This document shows, piece after piece, positions 1 through 8,201 of a stretch of DNA of 64,000 nt. The notes under the pieces are model-generated. The model worked only from the letters and a program-made list of their open reading frames with translations, was not told the DNA's origin and searched no databases. Each line of letters begins with the position of its first letter. Position 1 is the stretch's first letter. The DNA comes from Gordonia soli NBRC 108243. Lineage in GTDB: Bacteria; Actinomycetota; Actinomycetes; Mycobacteriales; Mycobacteriaceae. Made by a program: the position numbers and the translations under genes. The DNA is taken from contig NZ_BANX01000005.1 in NCBI RefSeq assembly GCF_000334455.1, forward strand, positions 248,001 to 312,000, read 5' to 3'.

Positions 1-136
1 GGGACGACACCGATCGGGTGAGTCCGGGCAGGCCCGACACCACGTCGCGTACCCGATCGACCCCACCGTCGGTGATCGTGAGGACGAGGAAGATCGCGTA
101 TCGGGTCTTGCGGGTGAGGATGGTCTGCGGTGTCAC
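1..136 (-). CDS. DyP-type heme peroxidase, N-terminal fragment (cut by window edge)
   Basis: On the reverse strand a GTG at 136 opens a frame that stays open for 45 codons to the left edge. The visible residues PQTILTRKTRYAIFLVLT, followed after a short linker by GLPGLTRSV, match the start of dye-decolorizing peroxidases such as M. tuberculosis Rv0799c, where a hydrophobic first strand of the ferredoxin-like fold is followed by a conserved GL-x-R turn. DyP enzymes use heme and peroxide to oxidise bulky substrates. The diagnostic GxxDG motif and proximal histidine lie outside the window, so the call rests on the N-terminus only. The start is 12 bases after the stop of the upstream flavoprotein, so the two are probably cotranscribed. 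A GTG at 139 is an equally possible start. Confidence 0.6.
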   Translation of the reverse strand, partial: MTPQTILTRKTRYAIFLVLTITDGGVDRVRDVVSGLPGLTRSVSS

Positions 137-148
137 CACCGGTACACC

Positions 149-1822
149 CTAACCGCGTTCGGTGCTGCCGCGTGCGACCGCGCGGCCCGCCGCCCGACCG
201 GAGAAGATGCAGCCGCCCAGGAACGTTCCCTCCAGCGCGTTGTAACCGTGCACCCCGCCACCACCGAATCCGGCGACCTCACCCGCGGCGAACAGCCCGT
301 CGAAGGCGCTGCCGTCCGGTCGCATGACCCGTGAGTTCAGGTCGGTCTCGATGCCGCCCAGAGTCTTCCGGGTGAGGATGTTGAGTCGGACGGCGATCAG
401 CGGACCGTGCTCGGGGTCGAGCAGGCGATGCGGCTTGGCCACGCGCACGAGTTTGTCACCCAGGTACTGGCGCGCGTTGGTGATGGCCATCAACTGCGCG
501 TCCTTGGAGTACTTGTTCTCGATCTCGGCATCGCGTGCCGAGATGATCCGCTCCACGTGTGCGAGGTCGAGTTTGGGGCCGCGGGTGATCTCGTTCATGC
601 CGGCCACCAGGTCGGGCAGGTTGGACCGCACCACGAAGTCGACGCCGTGTTCGGCGAACTTCGCCACCGGGCCCGGTGCCCCCTTGGCGAAGCGGCTCTT
701 GGCGGCGAACTTCAGGTCCTTGCTGGTGATGTCCGGGTTCTGCTCGGACCCGGACAGCGCGAACTCCTTCTCGATGATGCTCTGCGTCAACACAAACCAC
801 GAGTAGTCGTACCCGGTCGCGAGGATCGCCTTCATCGTGGAGTTGGTGTCGAAGCCGGGGAAGTTGGGTGGCGCGAGTCGGTTGCCCTCGGCGTCGAGCC
901 ACAGCGAGGACGGTCCCGGGATGATGCGGATGGCGTGGTCGGGCCAGATCGGGTCCCAGTTGTTGATGCCCTCGGTGTAGTGCCACATGCGATCCCGGTT
1001 GACCAGGTTCGCCCCCGCCTCCTCGGTGATGGAGAGCATCCGACCGTCGACGTATGCGGGTACGCCCGAGATCATCGTCTTGGGCGGCTCGCCGAGGCGG
1101 TCGACCGGCCAGTTCGCGCGGATCAGGTCATGGTTGTGCCCGATGCCGCCGGTGGTGACGATCACCGCGTCGGCGTGGATCTCGAAGTCACCCACGATGT
1201 CTCGTGAGCTCGCCACCCCGCGTTCGGCGTCGTCCGGCGCCAGTACGGCACCCCGGATGCCGGTGGCGGCACCGTCATCGACGATGATCTCGTCGACGCG
1301 GTGACGGAACCGGAACTCCACGAGGCCCTGACGCTCGGCCTCCAGCACCGGCTCGGCGAAGACCCGGACGACCTCCGGCCCGGTTCCCCAGGTCAGGTGG
1401 AAGCGTGGGACCGAGTTGCCGTGACCGTCGGCGAACCCGCCACCTCGCTCGGCCCAACCGACCACCGGCGTGATGCGGAGTCCGAGGTCGTGCAGGTACT
1501 GACGCTTCTCACCGGCCGCGAACTCGACGTACGCGCGCGCCCACTGACGAGGCCAGAAGTCCTCGTCGTCGCGGTCGAAGCCGGCCGACCCCATCCAGTC
1601 CTGCAACGCCAGTTCGGCGGAGTCGCGGATGCCGAGGCGACGCTGTTCCGGGGTGTCGACCAGGAAGAGACCGCCCAACGACCAGAACGCCTGACCGCCG
1701 AGATTGGCGCGGTTCTCCTGATCGACGACGATGACCCGACGCCCCGCCTTGGTGAGTTCGTAGGTGGCGACCAGGCCCGCGAGCCCGGACCCGACCACGA
1801 CCGCATCTGCCTGTTGGGTCAT
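149..1822 (-). CDS. FAD-binding dehydrogenase of the fumarate reductase/3-ketosteroid dehydrogenase superfamily (Rv0785-like)
   Basis: The product has 557 residues. It opens with the FAD dinucleotide-binding motif VVVGSGLAGL and an acidic end of the second strand (VVDQE), followed by GGQAFWSLGGLFLVD. The C-terminus carries the second FAD contact, GLFAAGEVAGFGGGGVHGYN, and a Gly-rich closing segment. This pattern and length match mycobacterial Rv0785 and the KstD/flavocytochrome c superfamily, which perform FAD-dependent dehydrogenation of carbon-carbon bonds. The substrate is not known. I place the start at the ATG preceded by GAGGAG, 11 codons inside the longest open frame. It sits just upstream of the DyP peroxidase gene, and the amidase gene ends 73 bases upstream in the same direction. 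No KstR-type palindrome is visible upstream. Confidence 0.85.
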   Translation of the reverse strand: MTQQADAVVVGSGLAGLVATYELTKAGRRVIVVDQENRANLGGQAFWSLGGLFLVDTPEQRRLGIRDSAELALQDWMGSAGFDRDDEDFWPRQWARAYVEFAAGEKRQYLHDLGLRITPVVGWAERGGGFADGHGNSVPRFHLTWGTGPEVVRVFAEPVLEAERQGLVEFRFRHRVDEIIVDDGAATGIRGAVLAPDDAERGVASSRDIVGDFEIHADAVIVTTGGIGHNHDLIRANWPVDRLGEPPKTMISGVPAYVDGRMLSITEEAGANLVNRDRMWHYTEGINNWDPIWPDHAIRIIPGPSSLWLDAEGNRLAPPNFPGFDTNSTMKAILATGYDYSWFVLTQSIIEKEFALSGSEQNPDITSKDLKFAAKSRFAKGAPGPVAKFAEHGVDFVVRSNLPDLVAGMNEITRGPKLDLAHVERIISARDAEIENKYSKDAQLMAITNARQYLGDKLVRVAKPHRLLDPEHGPLIAVRLNILTRKTLGGIETDLNSRVMRPDGSAFDGLFAAGEVAGFGGGGVHGYNALEGTFLGGCIFSGRAAGRAVARGSTERG

Positions 1823-1895
1823 GTTCGCTCCTCGCAGCCGCACCCGGTGATGCACACCACAGTAGTTGCCGTGGTGACGGTCCCGCGAGGTGCCG

Positions 1896-3380
1896 TCACA
1901 CGCGGACGTCGGCGTAGCGGTGGAACCACGGCGCGGCCTCCTCCAGCTGTGCCGCGAGCGCGAGGAGCTGACCGTCGGCGCCCAGTCGGCCGACGAACTG
2001 GACGCCGAGAGGCAGGCCGGCCTCGGTCCAGTGCAGCGGCACGCTGATGGCCGGACGTCCGGTGAGGTTGGCGAGCTGGGTGTAGGGCACCCAGCCCAGG
2101 CTCTGGACGATCAGGTCGTCGAGGATTCCGGTGCGGCCCAGTAGCTTTCCGCCGTGGACCTTCGCGATCACCCGCGACCCGCGCTGGAGCGCCGGAGGAG
2201 TGCGGGTGGCGAACACCTCCAGCGGCGGGGTCGCGAGGGTCGGGGTGAGGAACAGGTCGAAGCGCGAATGGAAGTCGTCGATCTGCTGGACATAGGAGTT
2301 GACGTTGTTCGCAGCGGTCACGAAGGGCACCACACCCGCCGACCGTCCCAGCTCGGCAACCGCGAGGGTGTCGGATTCGAAGTCGGCATCGGTGGCGCCG
2401 GTCGCCACCCGCGCCGCCTCGACCTGGGCGGCCAGCGAGCCGAACCAGATGGTCAGGAAGTCCCGCGACAACGCAGCATCGTCATACGGCGTCGGCACCT
2501 CCTCGACCCGGTGACCGAGCTCGGTGAGCAGTGTGGCCGCGCGCTCGACCGCGGCGATGGCCTCCGGGTGCGGGTTCGGGTTGATGGTCGACGCCGTGGA
2601 GTACCCGATGCGCAGCGCCGTCGGTGCGGTGCGGATCTGTTCGACGAACGGGGTGTCGGGGACCGAGGTCGGATAGGTCGACGACGGGGTCGGCCCGACG
2701 ATGGCGTCGTAGATCGCCGCGGCGTCACGCACCGTGCGGGTCACCGCACCCTCGACGGCCATCCCCAGGGTCGATTCGCCCTCCTGCGGGCCGAACGGGG
2801 TGATGCCCCGGGTGGCCTTGAGTCCGACCAGGCCGTTGCACGCGGCCGGGATGCGGATGGAGCCACCGCCGTCATTGGCGCCCGCGGCCGGGACGATGCC
2901 CGCGGCGACCGCCGCGCCGGAGCCGCCGGACGAGCCGCCCGGTGTGTGGTCGGTGTTCCACGGGCTGCGGGCCGGTCCCCAGAAGTCGGACTCGGTGATG
3001 CCCTTGGCGCCGAACTCGGGGGTGTTCGTCTTGCCGAAGACGACCAGCCCCGCGTCGAGGAAGCGCTGGGTGATGGTCGCGTGCTCGGTGGCGATGTGGC
3101 GGGCGAGGGACTTGGAACCACTCGCTGTCGGGTAGCCCTTGAGCTCCTGGCCGAGGTCCTTGATCAGAAACGGGACACCTGCGAGCGGCCCCTGGGGACC
3201 GGCTGCGATCTGATCTCGGGCGAACCCGTCCGTCGGCACGACGATGGCGTTGAGGCGGTGGTTGACGGCTGCAGCCCGCGCCTGGGCGAGTTCGAGTAGT
3301 TCGGTCGCGGTGACCTCCCCGGTTCGGACCAGCCCGGCCAGTGCGGTGGCGTCGTGACGGAGGTACTCGCTGAGATCCAC
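1896..3380 (-). CDS. amidase (amidase signature family)
   Basis: The 494-residue protein shows the Ser-cisSer-Lys architecture of the amidase signature family. A lysine lies in GVPFLIKDLG near residue 74, a Gly/Ser-rich signature PGGSSGGSGAAVAAG near 150, and the nucleophilic region GSIRIPA near 174. Family members hydrolyse carboxamides to acid and ammonia in the cytoplasm, and substrate choice cannot be read from sequence. Length is normal for the family. The start is a GTG with only a weak upstream purine stretch. It is transcribed in the same direction as the flavoprotein downstream, with a 73-base gap, so cotranscription is possible. It has its own upstream region of 357 bases shared with the divergent mycolyltransferase. 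Confidence 0.9.
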   Translation of the reverse strand: MDLSEYLRHDATALAGLVRTGEVTATELLELAQARAAAVNHRLNAIVVPTDGFARDQIAAGPQGPLAGVPFLIKDLGQELKGYPTASGSKSLARHIATEHATITQRFLDAGLVVFGKTNTPEFGAKGITESDFWGPARSPWNTDHTPGGSSGGSGAAVAAGIVPAAGANDGGGSIRIPAACNGLVGLKATRGITPFGPQEGESTLGMAVEGAVTRTVRDAAAIYDAIVGPTPSSTYPTSVPDTPFVEQIRTAPTALRIGYSTASTINPNPHPEAIAAVERAATLLTELGHRVEEVPTPYDDAALSRDFLTIWFGSLAAQVEAARVATGATDADFESDTLAVAELGRSAGVVPFVTAANNVNSYVQQIDDFHSRFDLFLTPTLATPPLEVFATRTPPALQRGSRVIAKVHGGKLLGRTGILDDLIVQSLGWVPYTQLANLTGRPAISVPLHWTEAGLPLGVQFVGRLGADGQLLALAAQLEEAAPWFHRYADVRV

Positions 3381-3606
3381 CGGCTCAGACTAGGTGGGCG
3401 TGCTGCCCGGGTGGAAGAGCAGTGGGCGGTCGGTCACCGGCAGCTGAGCAAACGCATAACGGGCAGATATCGGACGCTCAGTCGGGCCGCACGGAATTCT
3501 CAGACATGACGACGGTCACACCCGGAGTCGGTCATCTGCCCAGGTAGTCGGCGTGAGCCGGGGCGGTATGCCGGTTTGCCTGCGCGGGGGCGCCGCGTCT
3601 GTGCCT

Positions 3607-3635
3607 TTGCCGGTGTGTTATCGAGCCGTTACACT
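3607..3635 (+). promoter_or_regulatory. candidate sigma-A-type promoter of the mycolyltransferase gene
   Basis: TTGCCG (3607-3612) and TACACT (3630-3635) are separated by 17 bases, a good match to actinobacterial housekeeping promoters. Initiation near 3642 would leave an untranslated leader of about 95 bases before the ATG at 3738. This is the only clear signal in the 357-base gap 3381-3737 between two divergent genes. Confidence 0.4.
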
Positions 3636-3737
3636 GCCAACCGATGGGGATCGACCAGGTCATCGCACCTTAGAATCCCGTAGGAATGCCATCGGAACGC
3701 GGCGATGTCGCGGGTCACTGTCGTAAGGAAAACCTGA

Positions 3738-4691
3738 ATGCTCACACGCGCCCGTAAGCGCATGGTCGCGGGGATGGTCGCCCTCGTCGCCGCAACCAGC
3801 GCCACCCTGGTCGCCGCCCCGTCAGCCCAGGCGGCCGGAACGACCGAATACGTCTACTCCGCCTCGATGGGACGCAACATCCCCGTCCGCATCGTCGACG
3901 GCGGCGGCAGCGGCCCCAAGCCGACGCTGTACCTGCTCGACGGACTGCGTGCGCCGAACAACACCAGCGGCTGGCTGCAGAACACCCGCGTCGACGACTT
4001 CATGGTCGGCAAGGGCACCAACGTGGCGATCCCGTTCGGTGGCGGCGGCAGCTTCTATGCCGACTGGGAGCGCGTCGACCCCAAGCTGGGTAAGAACCGC
4101 TGGGAGACCTTCCTGACCCGCGAACTGCCGCGCTACATGAAGGCACGCCACAACAGCGACAACCGTCGCAACGGCATCGCCGGTCTCTCGATGTCGGGAA
4201 CCGCGGCCCTGAACCTGGCATCGCGGCATCCCAACTTCTACAAGGCCGTCGCCTCCTACAGCGGCTACCCGACCGTCACCTTCCCCGGCTTCAACCAGGG
4301 CATCCAGGCATCGGTCATCGAGATGGGCGGTAACCCCATCAACATGTGGGGCATCTACCCCGCGGGCCAGTGGGCCGCCAACGATCCGTTCCTGCTCGCC
4401 GGCAACCTGGTCGGCAAGCGCGTCTACGTGTCCTCGGGCACCGGCGTCGGCAGCAAGTACGACGCGTCGGTGAACCCGGCCAGCGCGTCCTTCAACCCGG
4501 TCCGCTTCTCACAGATGGTGCCGCTCGAGGTCGCCGCGTCCACCTCCAGCCAGCTCTACATCGCACGTCTGCGGACCCTGCCGGTCCAGCTGACCACGCA
4601 CATCAGCCGTGACGGTGTGCACTGGTGGGACTACTGGCAGGAGCGTTTCAAGGAGTCCTGGCGCACCACCTTCGCGCCGGCGTTCTTCTGA
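3738..4691 (+). CDS. secreted mycolyltransferase/esterase of the antigen 85 family
   Basis: The 317-residue protein starts with a Sec signal peptide: basic MLTRARKR, a hydrophobic core and a likely cleavage after SAQAA near residue 33. The mature part is an Ag85/esterase D-type alpha/beta hydrolase: YLLDGLRA oxyanion-region strand, nucleophile serine in GLSMSG near residue 155, and the catalytic histidine in the late segment HISRDGVHWWDYW. Ag85 enzymes move mycolic acids from trehalose monomycolate to arabinogalactan or a second trehalose outside the membrane. Length fits a single-domain member without the extra C-terminal repeats of some corynebacterial forms. AAGGA lies 8 bases before the ATG. 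The gene is monocistronic: own promoter, strong terminator directly after. Confidence 0.9.
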   Translation: MLTRARKRMVAGMVALVAATSATLVAAPSAQAAGTTEYVYSASMGRNIPVRIVDGGGSGPKPTLYLLDGLRAPNNTSGWLQNTRVDDFMVGKGTNVAIPFGGGGSFYADWERVDPKLGKNRWETFLTRELPRYMKARHNSDNRRNGIAGLSMSGTAALNLASRHPNFYKAVASYSGYPTVTFPGFNQGIQASVIEMGGNPINMWGIYPAGQWAANDPFLLAGNLVGKRVYVSSGTGVGSKYDASVNPASASFNPVRFSQMVPLEVAASTSSQLYIARLRTLPVQLTTHISRDGVHWWDYWQERFKESWRTTFAPAFF

Positions 4692-4716
4692 GTCGCTCGC
4701 TCGACAGCCTCTGATC

Positions 4717-4760
4717 ACCGCGGCCGGTGACCTTCGGGTCACCGGCCGCGGTGTTTTTGT
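4717..4760 (+). terminator. intrinsic terminator after the mycolyltransferase gene
   Basis: A perfect 16-bp stem (4717-4732 with 4737-4752) closes a TTCG tetraloop and is followed by GTTTTTGTT. It begins 26 bases after the stop codon. It is a canonical Rho-independent terminator, unusual in its perfection for such GC-rich DNA. Confidence 0.9.
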
Positions 4761-4798
4761 TGGCGGGGCTTGGGTTCGGGCCGGCCGGGGGCGCCGGA

Positions 4799-4878
4799 GT
4801 TTGGTCAGAATCTGCCGTGGAGCGGGGAGTGGCGTGGATATTGCACGCGGCTCGCTGCTGGGGAGCAGTTTTTGGTCA
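4799..4878. repeat. 80-bp direct repeat, copy 1
   Basis: This 80-base segment recurs at 4944-5023 in the same orientation with the same length. My base-by-base alignment gives 66 of 80 identical positions, with the ends (TTTTTGGTCA at the right) best conserved. Both copies lie in the 513-base gap between convergent genes. No coding potential is convincing, and the function is unknown. Confidence 0.75.
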
Positions 4879-4943
4879 CGGGAGCCGGCCCAGGGTGCGG
4901 AGGCGGGGGAGCAGGGGCTAGGGGTGCGGTGGCCGGTGCGCGG

Positions 4944-5023
4944 GTCTGGTCACAATCTGCTGTGGAGCGGCCTGCCGCGTGGATAGTGCACACGGCTCCC
5001 TGCTGGTCGGCAGTTTTTGGTCA
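4944..5023. repeat. 80-bp direct repeat, copy 2
   Basis: Second copy of the element at 4799-4878. The copies are separated by 65 unrelated GC-rich bases. The conserved blocks are AATCTG, TGTGGAGCGG-like, GCGTGGATA, TGCAC and CAGTTTTTGGTCA. Confidence 0.75.
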
Positions 5024-5084
5024 GCTGGAAACGGTCCGGGCGCAGAGAGAGCACGCCCGACCCGAAACCCGAACCCGGAAACAA

Positions 5085-5138
5085 CTCCGCCCCGACCTCA
5101 TCCGTCGCCTGTGGCGAGCGGACGAGACCGGGGCGGAG
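5085..5138. repeat. intergenic hairpin with CTCCGCCCCG arms
   Basis: CTCCGCCCCG at 5085-5094 is the exact reverse complement of 5129-5138, and the interior is also partly self-complementary. The arm core TCCGCCCCG is shared with the hairpins at about 36.97 and 45.71 kb. It lies between convergent genes, so a bidirectional terminator role is plausible. Confidence 0.6.
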
Positions 5139-5195
5139 CCGACAACCGAAAGCCGACAACCGAAAGCCGACAACCGACGGCCGACAAACCGTCGG
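5138..5195. repeat. 14-bp tandem repeat (GCCGACAACCGAAA)
   Basis: Units begin at 5138, 5152 and 5166, with a degenerate fourth at 5180. The first two are identical, and the third ends CGACG instead of CGAAA. The last units contain a small CCGACGG/CCGTCGG inverted repeat. The array ends just before the stop codon of the DUF3068 gene on the other strand. Confidence 0.7.
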
Positions 5196-5204
5196 CGAGA
5201 GCGA

Positions 5205-6608
5205 CTACCTCCGGGGTGAGTCCGGACCGTCGGGACGCTCGAACTGAGTCGTCTCACGCGAGAGCGGCTCGAAGCCGTCGGCGCGAGGCGGGTCCTCGAC
5301 CCGGGGGATCTGTTCGGTCGGGCGCTCCCACGGATTCGCCGACCGATTGCCGACGTACGCCGTCGGCGCATCGTCGACCGGTCCGAGATCCCGACGGGTG
5401 GCATCCTGGTCCGGATCGGGTCCGTCGTACGGATCGTCCGGGTAGCCCCCATCGTCACCCCGACCACCCTCGGAACGTCGTGTGCGCCAGAACAAGACGG
5501 CCCACAGCGCGAGCAGCAGGACGCCGATGACGCCGAGGATGATCGGCAGCCAGAGGTTGCCGAGCTTCAGTTGGCTGTCGTAGTCCTTGGCCTTGGCGGC
5601 CTGGTTCGCGATTGTCTGATCCGACCACTGGAACGTGCCCTTGAGCGCGTCGAGGCGGAAGTCCCGCACCGGTGCGGGCGTGTCCTCGCTCTGGTCGGGC
5701 GACTGGAAGTACTGGTGCTGCTCCTCGCGACCGTTGATGACGGTGCCGGTCTTCGGCTCCACCCACACGTGCCGCTTCGCCGACGCGTAGCGATGCATCG
5801 TGATCGACGACTTCGGCGAGATGCCCCGACCGCTGATGCCCCACCAGCTCGCCGGCTGGGTGAGCATCGTGCCGAGGGCTGCCTCGCCCTGTGCGTTGGG
5901 CAGGCTCGACAGATCGGTCTCAGGGACCTCGCTGACGAACTCGTAGGTCTGGACGCCGTCGATCGTCTTCTCGCCGACGTATTTCGCCGGCAGGTCCTGG
6001 CGCGTGTTGCTGTCGAAGTAGAGGTAGTCGCGCTTCTTGACGTTGAAGCCGAACTTGTACTGGAAGCCCTTACGGTCGGGCAGGTCCACCGAGACGTCCT
6101 TGACGTCGACGCCCTCGGGCGCCGCCTCGAGCTGCAGCGAGCTGACCGTGCCGTTGGGCACCGACGTCTTGCGGTTGAGCGAGACGCGGTCGATGGTCGC
6201 GCTCAGCAGACCGTCGGAGCACTCGCGCTCGGCACCGACGTCGCCGACGCTCGGCTCGGTCTCCTTGCCGGCGGCGTCCCGGGTGCGGTCGATCTTCACG
6301 GTCTGCGCCGACTGCACGGTCGCCTGGCGTCGATCGGACGGGTCGACGACCACCGAACGGCGCTGCTGGGTCAGGTTCGCCTGCAAGGTGCGTGCCTTGG
6401 ACTGGCGGATGGAGCACCGGTCGAAGATGGTGGCGGGGTAGCGATCACCCGCGGACCCGTCGGGTCCCTGCGTGCTGGCCACCGACGTGATGTCGAGATC
6501 CAGTGGCACCACCCGCAGCTGGGGGACCAGATAGGCGGGAACGGCGATGGCCGCAGTGATGGCTGCAACGCCGAGGAAGGCCGGCAGTGCCAGCCAGACT
6601 CGTCTCAT
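5205..6608 (-). CDS. DUF3068 domain membrane protein
   Basis: The 467-residue protein has an N-terminal membrane anchor (about residues 5-30), a long extracytoplasmic region with conserved features of DUF3068 (for example DYLYFDSNTR and YEFVSEVPETDL), then a second membrane segment LWLPIILGVIGVLLLALWAVLFW-like near residues 350-375, and a cytoplasmic acidic, Pro-rich tail of about 90 residues. DUF3068 proteins are typical of actinobacteria with mycolate envelopes. Some database entries call them porin-PorA-family proteins, but no biochemical role is established that I can rely on. The upstream gap of about 150 bases to the ABC1 kinase gene should hold its promoter. Confidence 0.75.
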   Translation of the reverse strand: MRRVWLALPAFLGVAAITAAIAVPAYLVPQLRVVPLDLDITSVASTQGPDGSAGDRYPATIFDRCSIRQSKARTLQANLTQQRRSVVVDPSDRRQATVQSAQTVKIDRTRDAAGKETEPSVGDVGAERECSDGLLSATIDRVSLNRKTSVPNGTVSSLQLEAAPEGVDVKDVSVDLPDRKGFQYKFGFNVKKRDYLYFDSNTRQDLPAKYVGEKTIDGVQTYEFVSEVPETDLSSLPNAQGEAALGTMLTQPASWWGISGRGISPKSSITMHRYASAKRHVWVEPKTGTVINGREEQHQYFQSPDQSEDTPAPVRDFRLDALKGTFQWSDQTIANQAAKAKDYDSQLKLGNLWLPIILGVIGVLLLALWAVLFWRTRRSEGGRGDDGGYPDDPYDGPDPDQDATRRDLGPVDDAPTAYVGNRSANPWERPTEQIPRVEDPPRADGFEPLSRETTQFERPDGPDSPRR

Positions 6609-6761
6609 TCTCGACTCCTGTGATTGCTCGACGCCCCACCCCGGTGCCTCCCCATGGAGACACCCTCGGCGATCACGGCGCCCATTCGGGACCTTCCGGA
6701 CACGGTACCTGCCGGTATCCCCCCAGCTGCAGCAGATCGGTCCCGGGCGGCTCGAGTGGCG

Positions 6762-8144
6762 TCAGCCGATTGCGACGCGGCGTGCCCGACGGTCGCGTTC
6801 GGCCTCCTTCATGATCCCGGCCATGTAGCCGAAGATCTCGCGGTCGGCCATCGCCTTCCAGCGCGGGGCCAGCAGTTTCATGTACTTCTCGACGTAGAGG
6901 AGCTGCTTGCCGACGAGCACCAGCTCACGCGGGAGCCGAGCGTCGTGCGCACGTGCGACGGCGGCCATCTGCCTCCCGAGGTCTGCATACGACATCGAGC
7001 CCAGTTCGGCGCTGCCCAGCGGCATGGTGACCTTCTTCAGGTCGGCCGCACCCCGGTCGGTCGACCCCGGCTTGTGCACGGCGCCGAGCAGGAAGATCGC
7101 GCGACCTGCCGACTCGTAGTCGCCCTTCACCATCAGGTCGACGACGAGTTGGCGGAGGATGCGCCGCGTGCGGGTGTCGAAGCGACCGACGATGCCGAAG
7201 TCGATGAGGACGAGCGTGCCGGTGTTGTCGACGAGCACGTTGCCGGCATGGAGGTCGCCGTGGAAGAGGCCGCCGTGGAAGGCGGAGTCCAGCAACGAGA
7301 GCAGGAGGTTGCGGCAGAGTGCGACACCGTCGTGGCCGGCCGCGCGGACGGCTCGGGCATCGTCGATGCGGACGCCATGGATGCGCTCCATGGTGAGGAC
7401 GCGGGCGGTGGTGTGGTCGTCGTACACGTCCGGCACGCGGACCCGACTGGCGTACGGGCCCTCGGCGAGACAGGCGTACCACTCACGCATGGTCGCGGCC
7501 TCGTTACGGAAGTCCAGCTCGGCGTCGAGGCCGTCGGCGAAGTCCTCGACGACGTGTCGGGCGCTGAGCATCCGCCCGTACTCCGACACCTCCGCCAATC
7601 CGGCGAAGCGTTCGAGCAGTGCGACGTCGGGGGACAAGCGGTCGGTGATGCCGGGACGCTGGATCTTCACCACGACGTCGGTGCCGTCGTGCAGCCGGGC
7701 GGTGTGCACCTGCGCGATGGAGGCCGATGCGATGGGTGTCGGGTCGAACTCGGCGAAGACCTCCTCGGGCGGCCGCCCGAAGTCGTCGACGATCACCTGA
7801 CGGATGGCAGCCGGATCGGCCGGGGCCACACGATCGAGCAGCGACTCGAACTCGGTGGCCAGGCTCTCGCTGAACACTCCGGGACTCGAGGCGATCAGCT
7901 GGCCGAGCTTCACATAGGTCGGGCCCAGGTGCTCGAAGGTGTCACGGATCTCGCGCGCGATGTCGCCGGCCGTCGGAGGACGGCCGCGCACCAGCTCACC
8001 GGCGGAATGCAGGAGGAAACGTCCGACGCCGGCGGCCGCATGCGCCGACGTCGTGCCGAATCGGGTGATCTCGGCGAACGTCGACACCGACGGCAGCTGC
8101 GAGCGTCGAACCTGGTCTACGCGTTGCTGGGTCGTCGTCACCAT
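6762..8144 (-). CDS. ABC1/UbiB-family atypical kinase
   Basis: The 460-residue protein has the full ABC1 (AarF/UbiB/COQ8) signature. It has the KxGQ helix motif in YVKLGQLIASSPGVFS near residue 77, the Ala-rich nucleotide loop ASASIAQVH near 139, the lysine in VVVKIQRPG near 156, the catalytic-loop motif FHGDLHAGNVLV near 296, and the metal-binding LIDFGIVGR near 314. Family members are ATPases or atypical kinases linked to isoprenoid-quinone and lipid metabolism. In actinobacteria the partner is usually unknown. No transmembrane tail is obvious at the C-terminus, which is basic. Flanking genes are not obviously related. Confidence 0.88.
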   Translation of the reverse strand: MVTTTQQRVDQVRRSQLPSVSTFAEITRFGTTSAHAAAGVGRFLLHSAGELVRGRPPTAGDIAREIRDTFEHLGPTYVKLGQLIASSPGVFSESLATEFESLLDRVAPADPAAIRQVIVDDFGRPPEEVFAEFDPTPIASASIAQVHTARLHDGTDVVVKIQRPGITDRLSPDVALLERFAGLAEVSEYGRMLSARHVVEDFADGLDAELDFRNEAATMREWYACLAEGPYASRVRVPDVYDDHTTARVLTMERIHGVRIDDARAVRAAGHDGVALCRNLLLSLLDSAFHGGLFHGDLHAGNVLVDNTGTLVLIDFGIVGRFDTRTRRILRQLVVDLMVKGDYESAGRAIFLLGAVHKPGSTDRGAADLKKVTMPLGSAELGSMSYADLGRQMAAVARAHDARLPRELVLVGKQLLYVEKYMKLLAPRWKAMADREIFGYMAGIMKEAERDRRARRVAIG

Positions 8145-8201
8145 TGCGGATAGTAACGATCCGGGCGCGTCAGGTCTCCCCTTGCGAGCCCGACAACGTG
8201 C

